Assembly (NCBI RefSeq): GCF_002302565.1
Contig: NZ_CP022382.1
Span: 1,683,001-1,747,000, forward strand
From: Capnocytophaga canimorsus
GTDB lineage: Bacteria > Bacteroidota > Bacteroidia > Flavobacteriales > Flavobacteriaceae
Length of the DNA: 64,000 bases
Direction of reading: 5' to 3'
Shown here: one piece after another, positions 46,656-59,138 of the stretch
How positions within the stretch are numbered: position 1 is the stretch's first letter
Layout: each line of letters starts with the position of its first letter
Made by a program: the position numbers and the translations under genes
The notes under the pieces: generated by a model
Databases searched by the model: none
What the model was told of the DNA's origin: nothing
The model's input: only the letters and a program-made list of their open reading frames with translations

Positions 46656-47153
46656 ATGGACTATATTTTGATTATTTTAGGATTCCTTTGTTTGCTATTA
46701 GGCTTTATTGGTTGCATAGCCCCAGGGCTCCCAGGCATACCTTTGAGTTGGCTCGGATTATTATTGACGTATATGGCCCCGACAGTGCAAATTAATTATT
46801 ATTTACTAATAATCACATTTGTAGTAGCTTTAGTTATTTCCGTTGCCGATTTTTTGATACCTGGAATGGGTGCAAAACGATTCGGAGGAAGCAAATATGG
46901 GATATGGGGAGCTAATTTAGGCATCGTTGTAGGATTGTTTTTTCCTCCTTGGGGAATTTTAATAGGTCCTTTTGCGGGAGCTTTGGTAGGAGAGCTTCTC
47001 TATGATTTTTCGGATACCCCCAGAGCCTTTAAGGCTTCAGCAGGAGCTTTTCTTGGTTTTTTAGCAGGGACTTTTATTAAAATAGTTACAGCTTTATCCT
47101 TTACTTTGCTATATCTGTATATAGTGATTAAATGGATTATCAATATGTTATAA
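46656..47153 (+). CDS. DUF456 domain-containing membrane protein
   Basis: The 165-residue inner-membrane protein has about four hydrophobic segments and the DUF456 motifs GFIGCIAPGLPGIPLSWLGL, GAKRFGGSKYGIWGANLG and FPPWGILIGPFAGALVGE, with glycine-rich GxxxG packing. Function unknown in the family. The start is set by the promoter position. Monocistronic. Confidence 0.9.
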   Translation: MDYILIILGFLCLLLGFIGCIAPGLPGIPLSWLGLLLTYMAPTVQINYYLLIITFVVALVISVADFLIPGMGAKRFGGSKYGIWGANLGIVVGLFFPPWGILIGPFAGALVGELLYDFSDTPRAFKASAGAFLGFLAGTFIKIVTALSFTLLYLYIVIKWIINML

Positions 47154-47311
47154 GCGAGTCATTTTGGTTTTATCTAAAGAGGAAGCAATAATAATTATAC
47201 CTTTTCTAAAAGATAGCTAGAAACATTAGTTTAGCTTGTAGGCTCCTAAAAATCTTTATTTCTTTAAAATAAATTACTATCTTTCGCACCATAAATAAAA
47301 AACTTTGAGTG

Positions 47312-49438
47312 ATGCATAAAAAAATTGTTCCGTTGGGTTGTGTACTTGTAATGATTTCGTGTAACCCAAAAGAAAAACAAGTTACAGCTTTGACCTATCC
47401 GCAAACTAAAAAAGTAGAAGCCTCTGATGTTTATTTTGAACAAACGATAAACGACCCCTATCGTTGGCTTGAAGATGACCGCAGTGCGGAAACCGCCGAG
47501 TGGGTAAAGGCACAAAATGAAGTTACCTTTGGCTATTTGAGTCAAATTCCGTATCGTGATGAATTAAAAAATCGGTTGGAAAAATTATGGAATTACGAAA
47601 AAGTAGGAGCGCCATTTAAAGAAGGCGACTATACTTACTACTACAAGAATAATGGTTTGCAAAATCAAAGCGTTTTGTATCGTAGAGATAAGCAGGGTAA
47701 GGAAGAAGAATTTTTAAATCCTAATACGTTTTCTAAAGACGGAACAACCTCCTTGGGTGGGATGAGTTTTTCTAAAGATGGTTCATTGTTAGCTTACCTA
47801 ATCTCGGAAGGCGGAAGCGACTGGCGAAAGCTCATCGTAATGCGCACTGCCGACAAACAAATTATAGGCGATACGTTGAAAGATATTAAATTCAGCGGAG
47901 CTTCGTGGAAAGCAACTGAAGGATTTTTCTATTCCAGTTATGACAAGCCAACAGGAAGTGAGCTTTCGGCAAAAACCGACACCCATAAACTTTATTACCA
48001 TAAATTAGGAACCTCTCAAAAAGAAGACCAACTTATTTTCGGAGGAACGCCCGACCAAAAATATCGTTATGTCTCAGGTACAGTATCTGATGATGGTAAC
48101 TATTTGTTTATCACAGCAGCAGTATCTACCTCAGGGAACAAGCTTTTCGTCAAAGATTTGAAAAACCCTAAAGCTCCAATGATTACCATTACCGATAGTG
48201 TGGATAATGACACCGATGTGGTGGATAACAACGGAACAAAAATCTATGCCATTACGAACTTAAAGGCACCTAATAAAAGATTGGTTGCCATTGATTTAAA
48301 AAATCCAAATCCTGAAAACTGGGTAGATGTAATTCCTGAAACCGAAAATGTATTATCGCTTTCAATGGCAGGAGGTTATTTCTATGCAAGATATATGATT
48401 GATGCCATCTCTAAGGTAAAACAATATGACTATCAAGGTGAACTTATTCGTGAGATTACCCTGCCCGGGGTAGGTACTGCTGGAGGATTTTCAGCTAAAA
48501 AGGAAGATAAGGAAACATATTTTTCTTTTGCCAACTACAACACACCATCTAAAATTTACAAATTGAATATTGCCGAGGGAACTTCTGAAATATTTTGGAG
48601 TCCTAAAATCGACTTTAATTCAGACCATTTCGAATCGAAACAAGTATTTTACACCTCGAAAGACGGAACCAAAGTACCGATGATTATTACCCATAAAAAA
48701 GGATTAAAACTTGATGGAAAAAATCCGACTATTTTGTACGGATATGGCGGATTTAACGTAAGTCTGACTCCTTCTTTTAGTGTTACTAATGCGGTTTGGC
48801 TTGAAAACGGAGGTATTTATGCGGTAGCTAACTTACGCGGAGGTGGTGAGTATGGTAAAAAATGGCACGATGCAGGTACTAAAATGCAGAAACAAAACGT
48901 TTTTGATGATTTTATTGCTGCAGCCGAGTATCTGATTGCTCAAAAGTACACTTCTTCTGATTTTCTTGCCATTAGCGGAGGTTCTAATGGAGGATTGCTT
49001 GTAGGGGCTACAATGACCCAACGTCCTGACCTAATGCGTGTAGCTTTACCTGCCGTAGGCGTATTGGATATGCTACGCTATCATACCTTTACTGCTGGAG
49101 CAGGGTGGGCATACGATTATGGTACAGCACTCGACAGTAAGGAAATGTTTGAATACCTCAAAGCATACTCTCCAGTGCACAACGTAAGAGAAGGCGTGCA
49201 ATATCCTGCTACAATGGTAACTACCGGAGACCACGATGACCGTGTAGTACCTGCTCATAGCTATAAGTTTGCTGCCGAATTGCAAAGCAAGCAAGCTGGA
49301 AATCTTCCTGTACTGATTCGTATCGAAACCAATGCAGGGCACGGTGCAGGAACTCCTGTAAGTAAAATTATTGAACAAGCGGCAGATGTACAATCCTTCA
49401 TCCTTTGGAATATGGGAGTTCAAAAATTGAAGGAATAA
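47312..49438 (+). CDS. Prolyl oligopeptidase, S9 family
   Basis: The 708-residue protein begins [20 protein letters not shown], a lipoprotein signal with Cys17; the ATG at 47312 is preferred to the GTG before it. [19 protein letters not shown] opens the prolyl oligopeptidase domain; a seven-bladed propeller follows, then the hydrolase domain with [24 protein letters not shown], Ser558 in SGGSNGGL, the acid in [10 protein letters not shown] and His in AGHGAG. It cleaves after proline in short peptides, probably in the periplasm. A terminator follows. Confidence 0.94.
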   Translation: MHKKIVPLGCVLVMISCNPKEKQVTALTYPQTKKVEASDVYFEQTINDPYRWLEDDRSAETAEWVKAQNEVTFGYLSQIPYRDELKNRLEKLWNYEKVGAPFKEGDYTYYYKNNGLQNQSVLYRRDKQGKEEEFLNPNTFSKDGTTSLGGMSFSKDGSLLAYLISEGGSDWRKLIVMRTADKQIIGDTLKDIKFSGASWKATEGFFYSSYDKPTGSELSAKTDTHKLYYHKLGTSQKEDQLIFGGTPDQKYRYVSGTVSDDGNYLFITAAVSTSGNKLFVKDLKNPKAPMITITDSVDNDTDVVDNNGTKIYAITNLKAPNKRLVAIDLKNPNPENWVDVIPETENVLSLSMAGGYFYARYMIDAISKVKQYDYQGELIREITLPGVGTAGGFSAKKEDKETYFSFANYNTPSKIYKLNIAEGTSEIFWSPKIDFNSDHFESKQVFYTSKDGTKVPMIITHKKGLKLDGKNPTILYGYGGFNVSLTPSFSVTNAVWLENGGIYAVANLRGGGEYGKKWHDAGTKMQKQNVFDDFIAAAEYLIAQKYTSSDFLAISGGSNGGLLVGATMTQRPDLMRVALPAVGVLDMLRYHTFTAGAGWAYDYGTALDSKEMFEYLKAYSPVHNVREGVQYPATMVTTGDHDDRVVPAHSYKFAAELQSKQAGNLPVLIRIETNAGHGAGTPVSKIIEQAADVQSFILWNMGVQKLKE

Positions 49439-49773
49439 TAAAACATATTTACAAAGGATAAAGTACAAAGGGTAAAGGATAAAAAAATCCAGCTACATAA
49501 ATTAAGCAACAAAGACGAAGGTATTTTTTGCCTTATCTTTGTTGCTTCTTTTTATAATATGTCGGGCAAAAATAAAAGAAAGTTGAAAGATAAAATCGAT
49601 AAGAATATAGCCTAAAAAACGAACAATCATCACATTTTTTACACAAACTAAAAATCAAATAACCACTTTAAAAGAAAAATCTGTAACTTTACCCCTAATT
49701 TTCGGGTGTTGTTTCCTTTTTTTATTGTGAAGGATTGCCCTCAAGTGATGATTTTTTAACATAATAATAAACA
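49439..49773. other. Intergenic stretch upstream of ricT
   Basis: It contains the S9 peptidase terminator (separate entry) and AT-rich DNA. TAACTTTA just before the ricT leader is a weak promoter-like match. No gene seen. Confidence 0.55.
49504..49555 (+). terminator. Terminator of the S9 peptidase gene
   Basis: AAGCAACAAAGA and TCTTTGTTGCTT form a 12-bp stem whose loop can itself fold (AAGG with CCTT), followed by a T run. Confidence 0.8.
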
Positions 49774-50940
49774 ATGAGTTGCAGTAGTTGCACAACAGAT
49801 ATAAATAGCCCTAAAGGATGTAAAAATAACGGAGTTTGCGGCACTGATGGTTGTAACAAATTATCGGTGTTTGATTGGCTTTCCAACCTTCAAATGCCAG
49901 GAGTAGAGGTCAAATTTGATTGCGTTGAGGTTCGTTTTAAGAACAGTCGCAAAGAATATTTCCGTAATTCTGAAAATTTGCCTTTACAAATGGGCGATGT
50001 AGTTGCCACAGAAGCCAATCCAGGGCACGATGTGGGCATCGTGACGCTAACGGGAGAGTTAGTGCGTTTACAGATGAAGAAAAACAAGGTCAATTGGCAC
50101 GATGAAAAATTGCCCAAAGTCTATCGGAAAGCCAATCAGAAAGACTTAGATATTTGGCAGGAAGTTCGTGCCAAAGAAGAAAAAGTACAAAAACAATCGC
50201 GTGAACTTGCCATTGCCTTGGGCTTGGAGATGAAAATATCAGACGTTGAATTCCAAGGTGACGGTTCTAAGGCGACCTTTTATTATACTGCTGAAGAAAG
50301 GGTTGATTTCCGTCAGCTTATTAAAGATATGGCAAAAACCTTCTCCACCCGTATTGAAATGCGTCAGATTGGGTTTCGGCAGGAGGCTTCCCGATTGGGG
50401 GGCATAGGTTCTTGCGGAAGGGAGCTTTGTTGCTCTACGTGGCTTACCGATTTTCGCTCAGTAACCACAGCTGCGGCTCGTTATCAGCAACTTTCGCTAA
50501 ATCCACAGAAATTGGCAGGGCAGTGCGGAAAACTTAAATGCTGTTTGAATTACGAGTTGGATACCTATTTGGACGCTCTGCGAGATTTTCCAAAAATGGA
50601 AACCAAACTATTGACCGAAAAAGGACGTGCCACTTGCCAAAAGATAGATATTTTCAAGCGTTTTATGTGGTTTACCTATGATGATGAGTCCATCAACTGG
50701 CACAAACTTACCGTTGACCAAGTTAATGAAATCATCACCCAAAACAAAAAAGGAGTGAAAATCGCAGCCTTGGAAGATTTTGCTCTTGCTGCCGAAGAAA
50801 CTACTCTTTTACCCGAATTCCAAAATGTGGTAGGGCAAGATAGCCTAACCCGATTTGACAATAAGAAAAACAAGCGTAGTAAGAACAAAAAACGACGAAA
50901 ACCGAAAGATAAAACCCCAAATACCAATAATAAAAAATGA
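49774..50940 (+). CDS. ricT: PSP1-domain protein RicT (YaaT)
   Basis: RicT belongs to the Fe-S-containing Y-complex known from Bacillus, which affects RNA processing. The 388-residue product has an unusual cysteine-rich N-terminus (SCSSCTTDINSPKGCKNNGVCGTDGC), then the PSP1 domain: RQIGFRQEASRLGGIGSCGRELCCSTWL and LNPQKLAGQCGKLKCCLNYELD with paired Cys likely to hold clusters. The C-terminus is Lys/Arg-rich. Its stop overlaps the gldH start (ATGA), a conserved flavobacterial arrangement. Confidence 0.93.
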   Translation: MSCSSCTTDINSPKGCKNNGVCGTDGCNKLSVFDWLSNLQMPGVEVKFDCVEVRFKNSRKEYFRNSENLPLQMGDVVATEANPGHDVGIVTLTGELVRLQMKKNKVNWHDEKLPKVYRKANQKDLDIWQEVRAKEEKVQKQSRELAIALGLEMKISDVEFQGDGSKATFYYTAEERVDFRQLIKDMAKTFSTRIEMRQIGFRQEASRLGGIGSCGRELCCSTWLTDFRSVTTAAARYQQLSLNPQKLAGQCGKLKCCLNYELDTYLDALRDFPKMETKLLTEKGRATCQKIDIFKRFMWFTYDDESINWHKLTVDQVNEIITQNKKGVKIAALEDFALAAEETTLLPEFQNVVGQDSLTRFDNKKNKRSKNKKRRKPKDKTPNTNNKK

Positions 50941-51413
50941 GATTTTTAGCTGGGATAGTGGTGGCAATTCTGTTTATAACAGCTTGTCAGTCAAACGTGT
51001 CGTACAGTGAATTTGTTTCGCTGCAAAACGGTTGGCACAAAGACAATCGCATCGCTTTTGATTATCAACCTACCGATACGATTTCTAAAAATAACGTATT
51101 TATAGTGGTCAGAAATGATGAAAAATATCCGTTCAGTAATTTGTTTCTGATAACAAGAATGGAAATGCCTAATAATGAAGTAGTCGTGGATACTTTAGAG
51201 TATGAAATGGCAACTCCTGAGGGCAAGTGGCTCGGGCAAGGATTTTCGGCGGTGAAAGAAAGTAAACTTTGGTTTAAGGAAAATGTTGCTTTTCCTGTCA
51301 AGGGAAATTATCGGTTTGAGGTAGAACAAGCAATGCGTAAAGTAGGTAATCCTGACGGAATTGTGGTCCTTGAAGGCATTACTGAATTAGGGATAATAAT
51401 TGAAAAACAATAA
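50937..51413 (+). CDS. gldH: Gliding motility lipoprotein GldH
   Basis: GldH is required for gliding in flavobacteria. The 158-residue product has a lipoprotein signal (ILFITAC, Cys17), and SLQNGWHKDNRIAFDYQPTDT, LFLITRMEMPNNEVVVDTLEYEMA and EGKWLGQGFSAVKESKLWFKENV match the family. It overlaps ricT by four bases and is followed 7 bp later by the PBP1A gene, so the three are translationally linked. Confidence 0.94.
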   Translation: MRFLAGIVVAILFITACQSNVSYSEFVSLQNGWHKDNRIAFDYQPTDTISKNNVFIVVRNDEKYPFSNLFLITRMEMPNNEVVVDTLEYEMATPEGKWLGQGFSAVKESKLWFKENVAFPVKGNYRFEVEQAMRKVGNPDGIVVLEGITELGIIIEKQ

Positions 51414-51420
51414 AATATCA

Positions 51421-53730
51421 ATGGCAAAAAATTTGAATAAAACAAAAAAAAGGAACTTAGGTGTGGTGTGGTTCTGGCGTTTATTTGCGGGTGGAATCCT
51501 TTTCGTATGCCTATTGTTTTTGTTGGCGGCTTGGGGAGTTTTAGGGGAAATGCCCGATTTCAAGCGATTGGAAAACCCAGAAACCAATTTGGCTACTGAA
51601 ATTATTGCTTCTGACGGAAAAACGCTCGGTAAGTTTTATTTAGATGATAATCGTACTCCGGTAACTTTCAGTGATTTACCACAACATCTAATAGATGCCT
51701 TGGTAGCTACCGAAGATGAGCGTTTCTATGACCACGCAGGTATTGATGCACGAGGAACTCTACGGGCTTTATTCTATTTAGGAAGTAAAGGAGGGGCTTC
51801 AACCATCTCTCAACAACTTGCCAAACAGCTATTTCACGGTACGGATACTCGTGGCTGGAAGCGTTATGTGCAAAAAATAAAAGAATGGATTATTGCCGTT
51901 CGTCTCGAAACTCAATATACCAAAAACGAAATCGCAACGATGTACTTCAATATCTATGATTTTGGATATCAAGCTGACGGAATACGCTCTGCCTCAAGAA
52001 TTTATTTTGATAAAGAGCCTAAAGAGCTCAACATTGAAGAAGCAGCCACCTTGGTAGGAATGTTTAAAAATTCGTCATTGTATAATCCAAGGCGTAACCC
52101 TCAAGGCGTAACCAATCGGCGTAATGTAGTATTAGGGCAGATGATGAAAAACAATTTTATCACAAGCCGAATGAAGGATTCACTTCAAAAATTACCTTTG
52201 GAAATTAAGTTTACCCCAGAAACACACAATGAAGGTGTGGCAACCTATTTTCGGGAATATCTCCGTTCCTATATGAGAACGTGGATTGATAATAACCCAA
52301 AACCCGACGGTACCAAACACAATCTGTATCTTGACGGATTAAAAGTATATACAACCATCGACTCCAAAATGCAAAGCTATGCTGAGATGGCGGTACAAGA
52401 ACATATGAAACGACTTCAAAAGGTTTTTGACAATGAAAACAATCCGAAGAAAAATAAAACCTTTCCTTTTTTAGAAGTATCCAAAGAAGAATATGATAAA
52501 ATCATTGAAAGAGCAATAAAAAATTCACCTCGTTGGAAGAAAATGAATGCATTAGGTTTTTCTGAAAAAGAAATTCGGGCTTCTTTCAATGAAAAAACCG
52601 AGATGACTGTGTTTTCTTGGGAAGGCGAAAAAGATACTATAATGACCCCAAAGGATTCTATTTTGTATTATAAATCTTTCTTACGTACTGGAATGATGGC
52701 AATGGAGCCTCAAACGGGTCACGTAAAGGCTTGGGTAGGGGGGATTAACTACAAACATTTTCAGTATGATCAGGTTATTCAAGGGGCAAGGCAAACAGGT
52801 TCTACTTTTAAGCCCTTTGTATATGCTACGGCTATTGATCAGTTGCATTATTCGCCTTGCTTACAATTACCTGACATTCAAACTTGTGTCGAGGCAGGTA
52901 AATTTGGTAACCCTACGGCTTGGTGTCCTAAAAATTCAAATGGTAAGTTTTCTGGAGAGATGATGACCTTAAAACACGCTTTGGCAAATTCCGTGAACTC
53001 CATTACGGTAAACTTAATGGATAGGGTAGGTCCTGTACCTGTGATAAACTTGGTTAAATCATTGGGTATTAGTGCCGAAATACCCGAAGTTCCTTCCATT
53101 GCTTTGGGCACTTCCGATGTAACTGTTTTTGAAATGGTAGGAGCTTATGGTACTTTTGCCAATGAGGGGGTATATGTAAAACCTGTTTTGGTTACCCGAA
53201 TAGAAGACAAAAATGGTACCGTTTTGTATGAAAACACTCCTGAAACCAAAGATGTGGTTAGTGCTGAGGTAGCTCGTGCGGTGGTCAATTTAATGGAAGG
53301 CGTAACGCAGTCGGGCTCTGGGGCAAGATTGCGAACTAAAGGAGCTGATTCGTATAACAATATCTACAAAAATGTAATGACGGGCTATCCGTATGCCTTT
53401 ACCAATCCGATTGCAGGAAAGACCGGAACAACCCAAAATCAAAGTGACGGCTGGTTTATGGGAATGGTTCCTAACTTGGTTACCGGAGTTTGGGTTGGTG
53501 GCGAGGACAGAGCAACTCACTTTAAAGGAATAGCTCTTGGGCAAGGGGCAACTATGGCATTGCCCATTTGGGGGTATTTTATGAAGCAATGCTATCAGGA
53601 TAAGGATTTGGGCGTGTCAAAAGACCCTTTCCCTGTCCCTGAAAATAGTGATATTGTTGTGGACTGTGGAAAACAAAACCAATCAACAGATACAAGCGAT
53701 GAGGAAGATTTCAATCAAATAGATTTTTAG
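51421..53730 (+). CDS. mrcA: Penicillin-binding protein 1A
   Basis: A bifunctional peptidoglycan synthase of 769 residues, anchored by one N-terminal helix (FAGGILFVCLLFLLAAWGVLG). The glycosyltransferase domain has TEDERFYDHAGIDARG with the catalytic Glu and GGASTISQQLAKQL. The transpeptidase domain has Ser461 in GSTFKPF, an SVN motif, and KTG at 667-669 (GKTGTTQNQSDGW). ATG 51421 is chosen; the longer frame begins with TTG inside gldH. Confidence 0.95.
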   Translation: MAKNLNKTKKRNLGVVWFWRLFAGGILFVCLLFLLAAWGVLGEMPDFKRLENPETNLATEIIASDGKTLGKFYLDDNRTPVTFSDLPQHLIDALVATEDERFYDHAGIDARGTLRALFYLGSKGGASTISQQLAKQLFHGTDTRGWKRYVQKIKEWIIAVRLETQYTKNEIATMYFNIYDFGYQADGIRSASRIYFDKEPKELNIEEAATLVGMFKNSSLYNPRRNPQGVTNRRNVVLGQMMKNNFITSRMKDSLQKLPLEIKFTPETHNEGVATYFREYLRSYMRTWIDNNPKPDGTKHNLYLDGLKVYTTIDSKMQSYAEMAVQEHMKRLQKVFDNENNPKKNKTFPFLEVSKEEYDKIIERAIKNSPRWKKMNALGFSEKEIRASFNEKTEMTVFSWEGEKDTIMTPKDSILYYKSFLRTGMMAMEPQTGHVKAWVGGINYKHFQYDQVIQGARQTGSTFKPFVYATAIDQLHYSPCLQLPDIQTCVEAGKFGNPTAWCPKNSNGKFSGEMMTLKHALANSVNSITVNLMDRVGPVPVINLVKSLGISAEIPEVPSIALGTSDVTVFEMVGAYGTFANEGVYVKPVLVTRIEDKNGTVLYENTPETKDVVSAEVARAVVNLMEGVTQSGSGARLRTKGADSYNNIYKNVMTGYPYAFTNPIAGKTGTTQNQSDGWFMGMVPNLVTGVWVGGEDRATHFKGIALGQGATMALPIWGYFMKQCYQDKDLGVSKDPFPVPENSDIVVDCGKQNQSTDTSDEEDFNQIDF

Positions 53731-53750
53731 CGTTATAATATTTTAGAAGT

Positions 53751-53794
53751 AATGTGGTAAATAGAATTTTAAATCTTTTTACCACATTTTTTTA
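53751..53794 (+). terminator. Terminator of the PBP1A gene
   Basis: AATGTGGTAAA and TTTACCACATT form an 11-bp stem with a long AT loop, followed by a T run. It is 21 bp past the stop. Confidence 0.8.
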
Positions 53795-53945
53795 TGACAA
53801 TTAGTATAAGGCTAATTTAAAAGAATGTATCGTTATAGCTAAGCCAAAATAGTTTGTCGTACTGATTCCCACTTCGAAAGGAATTGGGCGCACCATTATG
53901 AGATAAACGTATAAAATACTATTTTTGGAAGGATTATAATAGTTC

Positions 53946-53992
53946 AAAACCATATAAAAACATAGCATTTTTCTATGTTTCTATATGGTTTT
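53946..53992 (-). terminator. Long hairpin terminator of mfd, possibly bidirectional
   Basis: The left arm (AAAACCATATAAAAACATAG) and right arm (CTATGTTTCTATATGGTTTT) form a roughly 20-bp stem with one mismatch; it is followed by AT-rich DNA on both sides. It is 15 bp past the mfd stop. Confidence 0.75.
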
Positions 53993-54006
53993 AAATTTAT
54001 TTATCT

Positions 54007-57000
54007 TTAAAAGGAGTGTTGTTCGTTGAAAACCAATTGCATCACTTTTAAGGCTTGAGCAATAGTATTGATGTTGTTGAAGTGAAGCAACAACCGTAGT
54101 CCGTTGCGGGTTTCTTTTTCTTGCATTCTGCATCGGTCGGGGTGGCGTTGCACAAATTGCAATACTTTTTGAAAACGAGAACTTTGATAAAACGGACTTT
54201 CTTGGTCGGAAATGAAATATCCTGTCATTTTTCCGTTTTTCATTACTAATTTTTCGATTCCCATTTTGGTCGCAAACCATTTCAGACGTACGCTATTGAG
54301 TAAATCGACAGCCTGAGGAGGTAACTGACCAAAGCGGTCAATCAGATTCTTTTCGTAGGTTAGTAAATCGACCTCCGAAGTGATGTTACTTAGCTCATTG
54401 TAAAGGTTTAATCGTTCCGCAACTCGGTTTACGTAAGTATCCGGAAATAAAAGCTCAAAATCACTATCAATTTGTGTGTCATTCAGATATGATTTGTCTT
54501 CTTCCTTCGTTTGATACAATTCCGAAAACTCGTTTTCTTTCAGCTCCACGATGGCTTCTTGCAAAATCTTCTGATAGGTTTCAAATCCGATTTCGTTAAT
54601 GAAACCACTTTGTTCTCCACCGAGCAAATCACCTGCTCCTCGTATTTCCAAATCCTTCATCGCAATATTGAATCCGCTTCCTAAGTCCGAAAACTGAGCA
54701 ATGGCTTGTATCCGTTTACGAGCATCATCACTCATTGCCACAAATGGAGGTGTGATGAAATAACAGAAGGCTTTTTTGTTGCTTCTTCCCACGCGTCCAC
54801 GCATTTGATGTAGGTCGGACAAGCCAAAATTATGAGCGTTATTGATAAAAATGGTGTTGGCATTAGGCACATCTAAACCACTTTCGATGATGGTCGTTGC
54901 TACCAAAACGTCATAAGCTCCGTCCATAAAGGCAAGCATCGTTTCTTCGAGTTTTTTGCCGTCCATTTGCCCGTGACCTACGGCTATTTTGGCATCGGGA
55001 ACAAGCCGTTGTAGCATTCCTGCCACTTCACGGATATTTTCCACGCGATTGTTAATGAAAAATACTTGTCCGCCTCGCTGAATTTCGTAAGCAACGGCAT
55101 CACGGATAATTTCTTCATTGAAATGGATAACTTGACTATCAATAGGATATCGATTTGGTGGAGGCGTATTGATTACTGATAAATCCCTTGCTGCCATCAA
55201 ACTGAATTGCAGTGTCCTTGGAATTGGAGTTGCTGTAAGTGTCAGTACGTCAAGGTTTTCTTTCAGCGTTTTGAGTTTGTCTTTCACACCCACACCGAAT
55301 TTTTGCTCCTCATCAACGATTAGAAGTCCTAAATCTTTGTATTTAACACTTTCATTTACAATTTGATGTGTCCCGATGATAATGTCTAGTGAACCTTTGG
55401 CGAGTTCTTCCAGAATGTTTTTTTTCTCTTTTGCCGTTCGGAATCGATTTAAGTAATCAATCCTGACCGGAAAATCTTTCATTCTGCTGCTAAATGTCTG
55501 ATAATGTTGAAATGCCAAAATGGTCGTAGGTACCAAAACGGCTACTTGTTTTCCGTTATCAACCGCTTTAAAGGCTGCCCGAATGGCAACTTCCGTTTTT
55601 CCAAAGCCAACATCGCCACAAACGAGCCTATCCATTGGTTTGGGACTTTCCATATCGGCCTTGACTTCGGCAGTAGCTTTGCTTTGGTCGGGCGTATCTT
55701 CGTAAAGAAATGAGGCTTCCAATTCGTTTTGCAGATAACTGTCGTGAGCAAAGGCAAAACCGCTAGATTCTTTCCGTTTGGCATACAATTGAATAAGGTT
55801 GAAGGCGATTTCTTTAACCCGAGCTTTTGTCTTCTGTTTCAGGGCCTTCCACGCTCCCGAACCTAGTTTGTAAATCTTCGGAGGTTTGCCGTCTTTGCCG
55901 TTGTATTTCGTAATTTTATGTAAGGAATGAATGCTGACAAAAAGTACATCGCGGTCGCCATAGATAAGTTTGATGGCTTCTTGCATTTTGCCTTCTACTT
56001 CAATTTTTTGTAATCCAGCAAACTTTCCGATGCCGTGGTCGATATGCGTAACATAATCACCAACAGTAAGTTGAGTGAGTTCTTTAAGCGTAATGGCTTG
56101 TTTTTTAGCATATCCGTTTTTTAGGTGGAACTTATGATAGCGTTCAAAAATTTGATGGTCGGTAAAGACGTTGATTTTATTGTCCGAATCTACAAATCCG
56201 CTGTGTAGCGATAAAATGGCGGTTTGATAATGTACTTTTTGTTCCATTTCCTTGAAAATATCATCAAAACGCTTTGCTTGTTGCTCGGTGGAACAAATAA
56301 TGTAATTGGTAAAACCTTCTTCGTGTTTTTCGTTTAAATAGCTGATTAATAGTTCAAATTGCTTATTGAATGCAGGTTGCGGATTAGTTCTAAAAACGAT
56401 TTTTTCTGAAGAAAATAATGAGTTCGCCCCTGTGAAAATCGATTGAAAAGAGCCGATACATTCCAGAAGTTCATTACTTTGACAGAAAAGCACTTCGGGA
56501 GCGATATGTTTGACTTCGTTCGATAGTTTTTCGTAAATTTCAACGGATTTATTGAATAATTTATCGATTTTTTGAGGAAAACTATCAATATCTTTGGCGA
56601 TAAAAAGCGTTTTTTCCGAAATGTATTCCAAAATGGACTGCCTTACTTCTTCATTTTCCTTATTTTCGATGTTTGGGATAATCGTTATTTTTGATAATTG
56701 TTGTGTAGAAAGCTGTGTTTCAACATCAAAAGTACGGATACTTTCAATTTCATTGCCGAAAAACTCAATGCGATAAGGTTCGTTGTTCGAGAAAGAAAAA
56801 ACATCGACAATACCACCACGAACTGAAAATTCCCCGGGTTCGGTGACAAAATCTGTTCGGTTGAAATTGTAGGTGAAAAGTATTTCATTGAGGAAATCCA
56901 AAGATAAAGAGTCTCCTTTTTTAATTTTTAAAGTGTTCTTCTCGAGTTGTTTGCGAGTAATTACCTTTTCAAAAAGAGCCTCAGGATAACTCACCACAAT

Positions 57001-57336
57001 CAAAGGTGTTTGATGTGAGCCCAATCGGTTTAACACTTCGGCACGAAGCAAAACATTGGCGTTATCTGTGTCTTCAATCTGATACGGACGGCGGTAGCTA
57101 TCGGGGAAAAATATTACGTGCTCATCGCCCAACAGGCTTTCCAAATCATTCAGAAAATACGCTGCTTCTTCTTTGTCCGAAAGCATCACAAACAAATTTC
57201 GCTTCGTGTTTCGGAAAAGATTGGCAATGACAAATGATAATGAAGCTCCTGATAGTCCGTTTAAATCAACGGACTTATTATGATTTAATTCCTTTTCGAG
57301 GTTGCTATAAACGATACTTTGCCCTAGTTTGAGCAT
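54007..57336 (-). CDS. mfd: Transcription-repair coupling factor
   Basis: Mfd removes stalled RNA polymerase and recruits UvrA. The product is about 1,109 residues. It starts at MLKLGQSIVYSNLEKEL (ATG 57336); the longer frame begins 54 bp upstream. Order: UvrB-like N-terminal domain, CarD-like polymerase interaction domain (GDYVTHIDHGIGKFAGLQKIE), ATPase/translocase motifs GDVGFGKTE, VPTTILAFQHY, DEEQKFGV and MRGRVGRS, then the TRCF C-terminal domain. Confidence 0.97.
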   Translation of the reverse strand: MLKLGQSIVYSNLEKELNHNKSVDLNGLSGASLSFVIANLFRNTKRNLFVMLSDKEEAAYFLNDLESLLGDEHVIFFPDSYRRPYQIEDTDNANVLLRAEVLNRLGSHQTPLIVVSYPEALFEKVITRKQLEKNTLKIKKGDSLSLDFLNEILFTYNFNRTDFVTEPGEFSVRGGIVDVFSFSNNEPYRIEFFGNEIESIRTFDVETQLSTQQLSKITIIPNIENKENEEVRQSILEYISEKTLFIAKDIDSFPQKIDKLFNKSVEIYEKLSNEVKHIAPEVLFCQSNELLECIGSFQSIFTGANSLFSSEKIVFRTNPQPAFNKQFELLISYLNEKHEEGFTNYIICSTEQQAKRFDDIFKEMEQKVHYQTAILSLHSGFVDSDNKINVFTDHQIFERYHKFHLKNGYAKKQAITLKELTQLTVGDYVTHIDHGIGKFAGLQKIEVEGKMQEAIKLIYGDRDVLFVSIHSLHKITKYNGKDGKPPKIYKLGSGAWKALKQKTKARVKEIAFNLIQLYAKRKESSGFAFAHDSYLQNELEASFLYEDTPDQSKATAEVKADMESPKPMDRLVCGDVGFGKTEVAIRAAFKAVDNGKQVAVLVPTTILAFQHYQTFSSRMKDFPVRIDYLNRFRTAKEKKNILEELAKGSLDIIIGTHQIVNESVKYKDLGLLIVDEEQKFGVGVKDKLKTLKENLDVLTLTATPIPRTLQFSLMAARDLSVINTPPPNRYPIDSQVIHFNEEIIRDAVAYEIQRGGQVFFINNRVENIREVAGMLQRLVPDAKIAVGHGQMDGKKLEETMLAFMDGAYDVLVATTIIESGLDVPNANTIFINNAHNFGLSDLHQMRGRVGRSNKKAFCYFITPPFVAMSDDARKRIQAIAQFSDLGSGFNIAMKDLEIRGAGDLLGGEQSGFINEIGFETYQKILQEAIVELKENEFSELYQTKEEDKSYLNDTQIDSDFELLFPDTYVNRVAERLNLYNELSNITSEVDLLTYEKNLIDRFGQLPPQAVDLLNSVRLKWFATKMGIEKLVMKNGKMTGYFISDQESPFYQSSRFQKVLQFVQRHPDRCRMQEKETRNGLRLLLHFNNINTIAQALKVMQLVFNEQHSF

Positions 57337-57508
57337 TAAGTCTTCTCTCACAATGAAAAATATTTTTGCAAATGTAATAAAATATACCAAGCCTTAGGGG
57401 TGAATGCCTATATCTTAAGTGCAGATGCGATTTAATTCATTTTAGTTAAAAAAGATGTTTTTTGAAAGAAATATTTAAAATCGTTTTTAATTTTCCGAAA
57501 GAAAAATA

Positions 57509-57516
57509 TATCTTTG
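57509..57516 (+). promoter_or_regulatory. Promoter box of atpD-atpC
   Basis: TATCTTTG matches TAnnTTTG. It lies 88 bp before the atpD start, implying a leader of about 80 bases, longer than at other promoters here. Confidence 0.6.
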
Positions 57517-57601
57517 CGAACGGTAGAAATTAGGTCTTAAAATCAGAAAGTAACATATTGAAGGTTTTAAGAAGAATCAAAATAAATAAAAACGTACATA
57601 A

Positions 57602-59116
<1,515 letters not shown>

Positions 59117-59138
59117 TTATTCAAAAAAAGAATAACTT